From RBG-16-57-9 sp964462185 (GTDB lineage Archaea > Thermoproteota > Bathyarchaeia > TCS64): 64,000 nucleotides of DNA. This document shows, one piece after another, positions 41,810 to 48,778 of this stretch (position 1 is the stretch's first letter; each line of letters starts with the position of its first letter). The translations under genes and the position numbers were made by a program. The stretch covers positions 15,908 through 79,907 of the forward strand of contig CAYWWV010000004.1 in assembly GCA_964462185.1 (NCBI GenBank). Direction: 5' to 3'. The notes under the pieces are model-generated. The model ran no database searches and was not told the DNA's origin. It worked only from the letters and a program-made list of their open reading frames with translations.

Positions 41810-43357
41810 ATGGAGAAACCACTGCCCGATGGGATTGCTATACTAGATTTTGGTGGGCAGTACTGCCATCTCATTGCCAGGAGGGTGCGGGAACTCCGCG
41901 TTTACAGCGAGATTCTCCCCAGCGACAGCGATGCCAGCGACCTTGAAGCCCTGGGGGGTCGAATGAAGCTGAAGGGGGTTATTATAAGCGGCAGTCCCAG
42001 CAGCGTCAGGTCTGAGAGAGCCCTCACCCTGGACAGCTCTATTGTGGATTACGGCCTCCCCGTGCTGGGGTTGTGCTATGGGCTCCACCTTTTGGCCAAG
42101 ATGTTTGGGGGTGTGCTGGGGAGGGCGAGGGAGTACGGGGTGACGCAGGCGTTTATCGATGAGCCCACAGGTGTTTTGGAGGGCTTGGACGCCCAGGAAC
42201 AGGTTTGGATGAGCCACGGCGACACAGTCTTTAAACCCCCCCAAGGCTGGAAGGTTATAGCCCACACAGAGAGGGCCCCAGTGGCCGCCATGGTTGACCC
42301 CACAGGCAGGCTTTGGGGGCTGCAGTGGCACCCCGAAGTAGTCCACACAACCAAGGGGGGTTTGATGCTCAGAAACTTTGTTTACGGGGTTTGTGGAGCC
42401 AAGCCCAACTGGGCGCCAGCTGACATGGTGGAGGAGACGGTGGAAAAGATAAGGGATGAGGTGGGCCAGGGGCGGGCAGTGATTGCTCTAAGCGGCGGAG
42501 TTGACAGCAGCGTTGCCGCGGCTCTGGCTGCTAGGGCCTTGGGGGAGAGGCTTCTGGCGGTCCACGTGGACCACGGGTTGATGAGGGCAAACGAGTCCCA
42601 GCAGGTCTACCAGGCCTTCAAGGACACAGGCCTACAGCTGGAGGTGGTGGAGGCCTCCGAGAGATTCCTAAAACGGTTAGAGGGTGTGGAGGACCCTGAG
42701 GAGAAGCGCAGGGTCATCGGGGAGGAGTTCGTCAAGGTTTTCGAGGAGAAGGCCAGGGAGTTTGGCGCTGAATACCTGATCCAGGGAACCATATACCCAG
42801 ACCGAATAGAATCGGGGACCACCAAGAACAGCGACACCATCAAAACCCACCACAACGTGGGTGGGCTTCCAGAGGTCATGGAGTTCAAATCGGTGATAGA
42901 ACCCTTGAGGGAGCTCTACAAGGATGAGGTGCGTGAGCTGGGCTCCAAGCTGGGGCTGCCACCCGAGATTCTCAACCGACAACCCTTCCCCGGCCCCGGG
43001 CTAGCCGTCAGGGTGATCGGGGAGGTTACCCGTGAGAAGCTTGAGGTCCTCCGGCAGGCGGACTCCATAGTGGTGGAGGAGATCGAGAAATCCGGGGTGG
43101 GGGAGGGGCTTTGGCAGTACTTCGCCGTGCTTACCAACACCTTGTCAACGGGGGTGAAGGGTGATGAGAGGGCTTACGGGTACACGGTTGCAGTTAGGGC
43201 GGTTGAGAGTATAGATGCTATGACGGCTAGGTTTTGGTTTGCCCCGTGGGAGTTGCTGGAGAGGATCAGCAGTAGGATTGGAAACGAGATATCCCAGGTA
43301 ACCCGCGTAGTCTACGATGTGACCCACAAGCCCCCCAGCACCATCGAGTGGGAGTGA
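41810..43357 (+). CDS. guaA: GMP synthase (glutamine-hydrolysing), single-chain
   Basis: 515 residues from ATG 41810. The class I glutamine amidotransferase domain has Cys in LGLCYGLH and His/Glu in LQWHPEV; the ATP-pyrophosphatase domain has the loop ALSGGVDSSVAAALA; the C-terminal dimerisation domain ends THKPPSTIEWE. It converts XMP to GMP. Many archaea have two separate subunits; this one is the fused, bacterial-like form. The archease gene follows after 1 bp and may be co-transcribed. Confidence 0.97.
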   Translation: MEKPLPDGIAILDFGGQYCHLIARRVRELRVYSEILPSDSDASDLEALGGRMKLKGVIISGSPSSVRSERALTLDSSIVDYGLPVLGLCYGLHLLAKMFGGVLGRAREYGVTQAFIDEPTGVLEGLDAQEQVWMSHGDTVFKPPQGWKVIAHTERAPVAAMVDPTGRLWGLQWHPEVVHTTKGGLMLRNFVYGVCGAKPNWAPADMVEETVEKIRDEVGQGRAVIALSGGVDSSVAAALAARALGERLLAVHVDHGLMRANESQQVYQAFKDTGLQLEVVEASERFLKRLEGVEDPEEKRRVIGEEFVKVFEEKAREFGAEYLIQGTIYPDRIESGTTKNSDTIKTHHNVGGLPEVMEFKSVIEPLRELYKDEVRELGSKLGLPPEILNRQPFPGPGLAVRVIGEVTREKLEVLRQADSIVVEEIEKSGVGEGLWQYFAVLTNTLSTGVKGDERAYGYTVAVRAVESIDAMTARFWFAPWELLERISSRIGNEISQVTRVVYDVTHKPPSTIEWE

Positions 43358-43358
43358 G

Positions 43359-43781
43359 ATGAGCTATCGATACTTGGAGGAGGGGCCAACGGCCGACCTC
43401 ATGGTGGAGGCCCGGGGGAGAACCCTGGGGGAGGCCTTCGCCCAGGCTGCCCTATCGTTCTTCAACGCCTTCACACCGCTGGAGAAAATAGAGGCCAAGG
43501 AGGAGTTCGAGGTCCAGGCCGAGGGGAGGGACTTGGAGAGCCTCTTGTTCAACCTCATGGACGAGCTTCTCTACATCAACGATGTGGAGAACCTGGTGGC
43601 CAAGGAGGTGGATGTGGAGGTGGACATGGAGAGGCTGGTGGCTGTGGCTCGATGCCGGGGTGAAAGGTTTCAGCCTGGGCGACACGAGCCCGGGATAATG
43701 GTGAAGGCCGTGACCTACCACCTAATGGAGATCAAGGAAACCCCTGAGGGCTGGATAGTCAGAATAGTCTTCGACACCTAG
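43359..43781 (+). CDS. Archease
   Basis: 140 residues. YRYLEEGPTADLMVEARGRT, LGEAFAQAALSFFNAFTP, LMDELLYINDV and the C-terminal VKAVTYHLMEI with VRIVFDT match archease, the metal-binding activator of the RtcB tRNA ligase. The usual His before TAD is Pro here, while the Asp is kept; the C-terminal Asp is also kept. RtcB is not in the window. Confidence 0.92.
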   Translation: MSYRYLEEGPTADLMVEARGRTLGEAFAQAALSFFNAFTPLEKIEAKEEFEVQAEGRDLESLLFNLMDELLYINDVENLVAKEVDVEVDMERLVAVARCRGERFQPGRHEPGIMVKAVTYHLMEIKETPEGWIVRIVFDT

Positions 43782-44443
43782 CCGCAGGTTGGCCCCCAAG
43801 ACTCCATCCCCTCAGCCATATCCCAGAAGAGGCACTCGTATTGGAGGCTGGTATGGAAATGGTCCTCCATCAAAGCTCTGTGCCGTGAACCAAGTTTTGC
43901 GGCCTCCCGGTTGACCGAGTCGATGTAGAAGCCCACGAGTTCACGGTATTCGGGTGTGGTGTAGGCCTCCCCCCACTCCCGGTAGAGGGGGTCTGGACAC
44001 CCAGCACCCACCACTATTTCACCCACATCCAAGTAGGTCCACATACAGGGCAAGAGGGCGGCAGCTATCTCGCCGAGAACCCCCGTGGTCGCCACCCTCA
44101 ACAGGTGGTTAGTGTAGGCCAGGGTGGTTGGGGATTTCTCCCACGTTAGGTCCCTGTTAATCCCCAGCCTCTGGGAGAGGTCTTCCAACAGCGCCGTCTC
44201 GTAGTTGATGCAACCCATGGCTAGCCGGGTCCACCGCTGGATGCCCTCCAGGTCTTCGGCCTTGGAGGCAGCCAGGTTGGTACACCGGGTGAACTCCACC
44301 AAGTAGAGGAGGTCCTGCTCAACATAGTAGATGAACTTCTCCCTAGGCAGCTCCCCCCTGGCGAGCTGGTGGATGAAGGGGTGCCTCAGAATGGCGTCCC
44401 AGAGCCCCTGGTGTCGGGACCTCAACTCCTGGGCGAAACCCAC
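43778..44443 (-). CDS. tenA: TenA-family thiaminase II
   Basis: 221 residues, all helical. The conserved Cys region reads LPCMWTYLDVG, with the YVEQDLLYLVEFTRC helix and the C-terminal Glu motif ECLFWDMAEGMESW. TenA salvages thiamine breakdown products by hydrolysing aminopyrimidines. It is the last gene of the riboswitch-controlled thiamine operon, 2 bp after thiD-thiN, and overlaps archease by 4 bp. Confidence 0.92.
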   Translation of the reverse strand: MGFAQELRSRHQGLWDAILRHPFIHQLARGELPREKFIYYVEQDLLYLVEFTRCTNLAASKAEDLEGIQRWTRLAMGCINYETALLEDLSQRLGINRDLTWEKSPTTLAYTNHLLRVATTGVLGEIAAALLPCMWTYLDVGEIVVGAGCPDPLYREWGEAYTTPEYRELVGFYIDSVNREAAKLGSRHRALMEDHFHTSLQYECLFWDMAEGMESWGPTCG

Positions 44444-44445
44444 CG

Positions 44446-45792
44446 CTAGAGCCTCCTGGCGATCTCCACGGCTCTCTGGGCCACCTGGGTCGCAGACTCC
44501 CCAATCAACAGGACCATGGGCTCCTTACCCCAATCCCCCAGATGGTAGATCACATCCGGCACCCGCCCCACACGCCTCGCAGCCTCCTTGCTCCCCCACC
44601 GAGTAGTCATCCCCTCCTGGGCCTTCACCTCCTCAGGCTCCTCCCTCCTATCATAAAAGGACACGAGAAGACCCATCTCACGGCAAACCCTCAAAACCCC
44701 CTCATCGTACCTCAGGTTCAAAGCAGCCCTCTTGGACTCATCCAACTCCATCAACGCCAGGATAGTCGAGCATATATGCCTGGAGACGCCGAAGCGGGGA
44801 CACCCCGAAGCCTTCACCCCGTCTAGCCGTCGAGTGATCCTGCCCTCAACAGCGCACACATCTCCCGGCTCCTGGGCTCCTTTAACGGCCATCCCCAGAT
44901 TCATCTGGCACTCGGCCACCAGCCCAGAGAGCCTGGGCTCACCCTCGAGGATGGAGACCCCCCGGCCAACCTCCTCCAACACCCTAAACCGGTCTGCATC
45001 CATCCAAAGCCCCGCCAAGGGGTTGACGGGGCCAGGCCCTGAACCCAAATCCAGAGAGTATTTAATCCCCTGGTTCACAAACCGCTTGGCCCCCTCCACG
45101 GCTTGAGGGATGCTGCGACCAAGGGCGAGCTCCGCGGCTATCGCCGAGCTGAGACTGCAACCCGTCCCATGGGTGTTCCTAGTCTTGTGGTAAGGCCCCC
45201 GGTAGACCCTTGCCTCCCCCCCATAGTATAGCACATCCACCGCCTCCTCGCCCTCCCCCAGGTGGCCACCCTTCACCAACACCGCCCCACAGCCAAGGCT
45301 GGCTATGGCTTCAGCGGCCTCGGCCGCCTCCCCCACGTTGGAGATGCTCAACCCAGACAGCTTCTCCGCCTCGTAGCGGTTAGGGGTTAGAACCTCGGCC
45401 AACGGCACCAGCCTCTCCACCAACGCCTCCCTGGCCTCTGGCTTCAGCAGCTCGGCGCCGCTAGCCGCCACCATAACGGGGTCCACCACAGCCCTCAACC
45501 CATACTCCTCCAGCAACCGTGAGACCACCTCGATGGTGGGCTCGTCGTGGAGCATCCCCACCTTCACCGTGTCCACACCGATGTCTGAGACCACAGCACG
45601 TATCTGGGCCTCTATGATGGAGGGGTCGACGCCTTGGATGGCCGTCACCCCCAAGGTGTTTTGAGCCGTGATGGCTGTGACCGCGGTCATCCCGTGGACC
45701 CCGTAGGCGGCGAAGGTCTTCAAGTCGGCTTGGATACCCGCGCCGCCCCCAGAGTCCGAACCCGCTATGCTCAGAACCCTCTTCAAACCCAT
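44446..45792 (-). CDS. thiDN: ThiD-ThiN fusion: HMP(-P) kinase and thiamine-phosphate synthase
   Basis: 448 residues. Residues 1-260 are hydroxymethylpyrimidine (phosphate) kinase: LSIAGSDSGGGAGIQADLKT, DPVMVAASG, VLVKGGHLG, HGTGCSLSSAIAA. Residues 275-448 are ThiN, the archaeal thiamine-phosphate synthase (MNLGMAVKGAQEPGDVCAVE, SGCPRFGVSRHICSTIL, AALNLRYDEG). It joins the pyrimidine and thiazole halves of thiamine. Second gene of the operon, 2 bp after the P-loop gene. The fusion is known in archaea. Confidence 0.95.
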   Translation of the reverse strand: MGLKRVLSIAGSDSGGGAGIQADLKTFAAYGVHGMTAVTAITAQNTLGVTAIQGVDPSIIEAQIRAVVSDIGVDTVKVGMLHDEPTIEVVSRLLEEYGLRAVVDPVMVAASGAELLKPEAREALVERLVPLAEVLTPNRYEAEKLSGLSISNVGEAAEAAEAIASLGCGAVLVKGGHLGEGEEAVDVLYYGGEARVYRGPYHKTRNTHGTGCSLSSAIAAELALGRSIPQAVEGAKRFVNQGIKYSLDLGSGPGPVNPLAGLWMDADRFRVLEEVGRGVSILEGEPRLSGLVAECQMNLGMAVKGAQEPGDVCAVEGRITRRLDGVKASGCPRFGVSRHICSTILALMELDESKRAALNLRYDEGVLRVCREMGLLVSFYDRREEPEEVKAQEGMTTRWGSKEAARRVGRVPDVIYHLGDWGKEPMVLLIGESATQVAQRAVEIARRL

Positions 45793-45794
45793 AC

Positions 45795-46415
45795 TTACTC
45801 AAACCTCCCGGAAAGTTGTTCAACCAAACCCGTCTCCTCCCCTGACAGATGGATAACCCTGTCCACCCTGGACACCAACTCCAACATCAATCCCCTCTCC
45901 CGCCTTGAGACCCCTGAACCCTTGTCGTCTCTGAGGAAGCCCCCCAGGTAGCCGTTGGCCACAACGGTTTCAGCCGCCTCCATGGCCTCCCAGAGAACCC
46001 CCAGCTCCCCCGCTTGGAGGTGGATACTCACATCGTTGACGAACAAGCAGGGGGTGGGGCTCCCCAAGAATCGCTGGATCAAGCGGGTGGTCTCCACGGC
46101 GTTGGCCTTGGCCAGGGCCTCCACCTCCTGGGCTGTGGCTCCACTCAGCCTGGGGGTGTGGAGGTTGGGGGAGCGCAACTCCTGGTCCACCTTCAACCCA
46201 GGCACCAGCAGCCGCCCCCCCAGCGGCCTACCCCGCTCAAACCCCCTGGGGGGCGCAAAGTCCAGCACCGTCACCGGCTCCCCCAACCCCAAAGCCTCGC
46301 GGAGGAGAAGCCTGGTTAGACGCGTCTTCCCACTCGCCACCTCCCCCACAATCAGCGCCTTGCAGCCTCGGAGGCCCTCGAATGAGAGCCCAGAAACCAA
46401 GCCGCCCAACCTCAA
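45795..46415 (-). CDS. P-loop NTP-binding protein leading the thiamine operon, unknown
   Basis: 206 residues from TTG 46415. The Walker A motif GEVASGKT (about residue 25) and a later hydrophobic strand LFVNDVSIHL with Asp as a possible Walker B suggest an ATP- or GTP-binding fold. The rest is helical (ATAQEVEALAKANAVETTRL) and I do not recognise the family. It is the first gene behind the TPP riboswitch, with a 2-bp gap to thiD-thiN, so it should act in thiamine synthesis, salvage or transport. The Shine-Dalgarno GGAGG lies inside the riboswitch 3' end. Confidence 0.8.
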   Translation of the reverse strand: MRLGGLVSGLSFEGLRGCKALIVGEVASGKTRLTRLLLREALGLGEPVTVLDFAPPRGFERGRPLGGRLLVPGLKVDQELRSPNLHTPRLSGATAQEVEALAKANAVETTRLIQRFLGSPTPCLFVNDVSIHLQAGELGVLWEAMEAAETVVANGYLGGFLRDDKGSGVSRRERGLMLELVSRVDRVIHLSGEETGLVEQLSGRFE

Positions 46416-46417
46416 CC

Positions 46418-46505
46418 ACTCCCTCCGCCAGCATTACCTGGATCAGGTTCAAAGGGTCGACGCTCACGCGTCCTCTCAGCCGGGCTGCAGCCCAGCTCCC
46501 CCCTT
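46418..46505 (-). promoter_or_regulatory. TPP (THI-box) riboswitch
   Basis: On the minus strand, GGGGAGCTGGGC leads into the GCTGAGAGG core, then GACGC-GTGA-GCGTC (a perfect hairpin), ACCCTTTGAACCTGATC, and CAGGTAATGCTGGCGGAGGG. These are the conserved pyrimidine- and pyrophosphate-binding parts of thiamine pyrophosphate riboswitches. One helix reads CCAG/CTGG where many have CTGG/CCAG, a compensatory exchange. The 3' arm holds the GGAGG Shine-Dalgarno 6 nt before the TTG start, so ligand binding probably blocks translation. The TATA box ends just upstream, so the riboswitch is the whole leader. Confidence 0.95.
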
Positions 46506-46526
46506 CCCCAAACCAACACCCCCAGC

Positions 46527-46535
46527 AAATATAAA
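46527..46535 (-). promoter_or_regulatory. TATA box of the thiamine operon
   Basis: AAATATAAA (plus strand) lies about 25 bp upstream of the riboswitch 5' end, placing the transcription start at its first helix. Confidence 0.6.
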
Positions 46536-46757
46536 CCTTCCAAAAAGCCACCCTAGAAACCCATTTTCCGCGAGGGAGAAAGAAACCATCTAGAGAAGGA
46601 TCATCGAAACACTCCAAAAACTGGAGGCGTGTCTTATGCAAACAGCCTTGAATTCTAGGGCTGCTTCGCTTTACCCCCAGCAGGGGTTTAGATATTCAAG
46701 ATTTCTTGTATGTTGGGGGAGAGCCTATAAAGAACTGGGGGGTGAAACATAGGTGGG

Positions 46758-47726
46758 ATGAGGGCGGTCTTACTTGTCGGGGGTTTAGCCACCAGGCTCA
46801 GACCCCTCAGCCTGAGTAGGCCCAAGGCTCTTTTCCCCGTGGCGGGGAGACCCATCATCGACTACCTTTTGGAGGGACTATCGAGGGCTGGCTGTAGGAC
46901 TGCGGTCTTGGCGGTTAACTACTTGGCCGACGCCCTAGAGGAGTGTCTGGGGGGGGAGAGGTTTGGGGTGGAGCTGGTTTACAGCCGGGAGGAGGAGCCC
47001 CTTGGGACGGGTGGGCCTATCAAGCTGGCCTCGGAGCTGGTGGGGGACGAGGACTTCCTGGTGTTGAATGGGGATATCCTAAGCCTCATCGACTACGCGG
47101 CTTTGATGGAGGCCCACAGGCGTATGGGGGGGTTGGCCACCATTGTGTTGAAGGAGGTGGAGGACCCCTCCAGGTTCGGGGTGGTGAGGATGAAGGGGGA
47201 CCGGATAGTGGAGTTTGTCGAGAAGCCCCGGGGGGAGGCCCCCAGCAGCCTGGTAAACGCAGGGTGCTATGCCTTAAGCCCAGAGGTCTTGGGCCTCATC
47301 CCCGAGGGAAAGGTCTCCTTGGAGAGAGAGGTCTTCCCCGTCTTAGCCCAGAGAGGCGAGCTCCGGGGCTACCAATATGAAGGGATTTGGCTGGACATCG
47401 GCCTGCCCAGAGACTACTTGGCCGCCAACAAGCTGATGCTAGGAAGCGAGAAACTCAGCTCCCTGGAGCCCGGCTGCCGTGTGGAGCACGGGGCCAGAGT
47501 GGAGGGAAGCATCCTCTGGAGCGGGACCCGGGTGGGGCCGCGCGCCATCGTTGTGGACTCGGTCCTGGGTAAGAGGTGTCGGGTGGGGGAGGGCGCCTCC
47601 ATCAAGGGGGCGGTCCTGGGGGATGAGGTGGTGGTGGAGAGGGGGGTGGAGATCGGGGTGGGCGCCACAGTCTACCCTGGTTTGAGGGTTGAGAGGGATG
47701 TGGAGCCAGGTCAAGTGGTAAAATAG
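46758..47726 (+). CDS. Sugar-1-phosphate nucleotidyltransferase with beta-helix tail
   Basis: 322 residues. Catalytic domain (1-230): GGLATRLRPLSLSRPKALFP, a variant of the GGxGTRLxPLT signature with Ala in the third Gly-rich position; GTGGPIKLA; LNGDILSLID; EKPRGEAPSSLVNAGCYALS. Residues about 240-322 form a left-handed beta-helix (VEHGARVEGSILWSGTRVGP). Such enzymes make NDP-sugars (mannose or glucose type) for glycosylation. CCTATAAAG lies 26-34 nt upstream. It may serve N-glycosylation of the surface proteins downstream. Confidence 0.92.
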   Translation: MRAVLLVGGLATRLRPLSLSRPKALFPVAGRPIIDYLLEGLSRAGCRTAVLAVNYLADALEECLGGERFGVELVYSREEEPLGTGGPIKLASELVGDEDFLVLNGDILSLIDYAALMEAHRRMGGLATIVLKEVEDPSRFGVVRMKGDRIVEFVEKPRGEAPSSLVNAGCYALSPEVLGLIPEGKVSLEREVFPVLAQRGELRGYQYEGIWLDIGLPRDYLAANKLMLGSEKLSSLEPGCRVEHGARVEGSILWSGTRVGPRAIVVDSVLGKRCRVGEGASIKGAVLGDEVVVERGVEIGVGATVYPGLRVERDVEPGQVVK

Positions 47727-47790
47727 GGAGGTTTAAGGGGAAGACTTATTACATAGCTTTAGTCCACTTGAAAGCCACGGGGATAGACGG

Positions 47791-48069
47791 TTGAAATACA
47801 TCACCTTCTGCGAGATGACGAGGGAGTTTCTTCAGATGCCTCTAGAGGACCGGCAGGAGTTCATCCCCATGTGGAGCCAGATGGCCCAGAAGTATGGGGT
47901 GAAGGTATTGTTCTGGGGGATGCCTCTGGGGGTCCCCGAGCACATAGTTATGGTTTTCGAGACCAATGACAGCGAGAGGTTCTTCATGTTCCAGAGGGAG
48001 TGGCTGGGAATGGGCACCTCCGAGGCCGGCAAGTTCATCAAAAACACTAGGACCATCACCGTCTACTAG
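47791..48069 (+). CDS. Small protein, possible dimeric alpha-beta barrel
   Basis: 92 residues. The pattern strand (KYITFCEM), helix (DRQEFIPMWSQMAQKYG), strand (VKVLFWGMPLG), strand (EHIVMVFETND), helix (SERFFMFQREWLG), strand (TRTITVY) resembles ferredoxin-like dimeric barrels. Function unknown. Start TTG 47791. Confidence 0.6.
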   Translation: MKYITFCEMTREFLQMPLEDRQEFIPMWSQMAQKYGVKVLFWGMPLGVPEHIVMVFETNDSERFFMFQREWLGMGTSEAGKFIKNTRTITVY

Positions 48070-48151
48070 GACCGTCAAACCCCTTGGGTTACTAAAACAT
48101 TAATATCAGTTAGAGGTATTGTAGAAAACACCCGGAGAACGGTGAACAACT

Positions 48152-48427
48152 GTGGAACAGGAGAATATAATATACATTGGAAGAAAGCCGGTGATGGCAT
48201 ACTGCTTGGCGGTGATGACCGCGCTGAAGGAAGACAACGCGGAGGTCACCCTGATGGCTCGGGGACGGGCCATAAGCAAGGCAGTAGATGTGGCTGAGGT
48301 CGTTAGAAACCAGTTTGTCTCAGACCTAGCTGTCAAGTCCATTGACATAGGCACCGAGCAACTGGACACTGAGGAGGGCAACTCCAGAAACATCAGCAAC
48401 ATTGCTATCACCCTGGTGAAGGGCTGA
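48152..48427 (+). CDS. alba: Chromatin protein Alba
   Basis: 91 residues from GTG 48152. IYIGRKPVMAYCLAVMTALK carries the conserved lysine region (K12) that binds nucleic acid and is acetylated in some species; then TLMARGRAISKAVDVAEVVR and the SRNISNIAITL end. It compacts DNA and binds RNA as a dimer. A T-rich terminator follows. Confidence 0.94.
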   Translation: MEQENIIYIGRKPVMAYCLAVMTALKEDNAEVTLMARGRAISKAVDVAEVVRNQFVSDLAVKSIDIGTEQLDTEEGNSRNISNIAITLVKG

Positions 48428-48778
48428 CCATCTGGGTTTCTCCATCTTTTTTACATTTTACCAAAGGATAGAAAAAGAGATTTTCAAATCGTGGTTTTAG
48501 ACCACCTTGAAAGGTTCTGGTAAGCGTTGGGGTGTGTGGGTTTACTCTGTGATATTCTAACCCTTTTTGGGTATTTGTAAATGTGTAAGTTTGAGCCCAT
48601 TTTACACTCCACTTTCACTGGGAGGCCCAGCTCACGTTGGACATGCCTGTATAAAAGAGAGTAAAACTGTCTAAAGCACTAACAGTGGCAGAGCATTTAT
48701 CCTATAAATACAGATTTTCCCCCCAGTTCTAGAAAAACATATAGCTTCATATAATCCCTCGGTATATGAGGATTGAGT
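48428..48778 (+). other. Intergenic region between alba and the large surface protein
   Basis: About 350 bp without a gene I can support. It begins with a TTTTTT tract (48447-48452), a probable alba terminator. The last 40 bp hold two TATA-like boxes, CATATAGC (48739-48746) and CATATAATC (48749-48757), the second about 27 nt before ATG 48779. The A/T-rich middle may contain regulatory sites for an abundant surface protein. Confidence 0.5.

Noticed and set aside
45795..46415. P-loop protein as an ABC transporter ATPase for thiamine
   Set aside because: There is no ABC signature (LSGGQ-type) and the sequence is shorter than an ABC domain.
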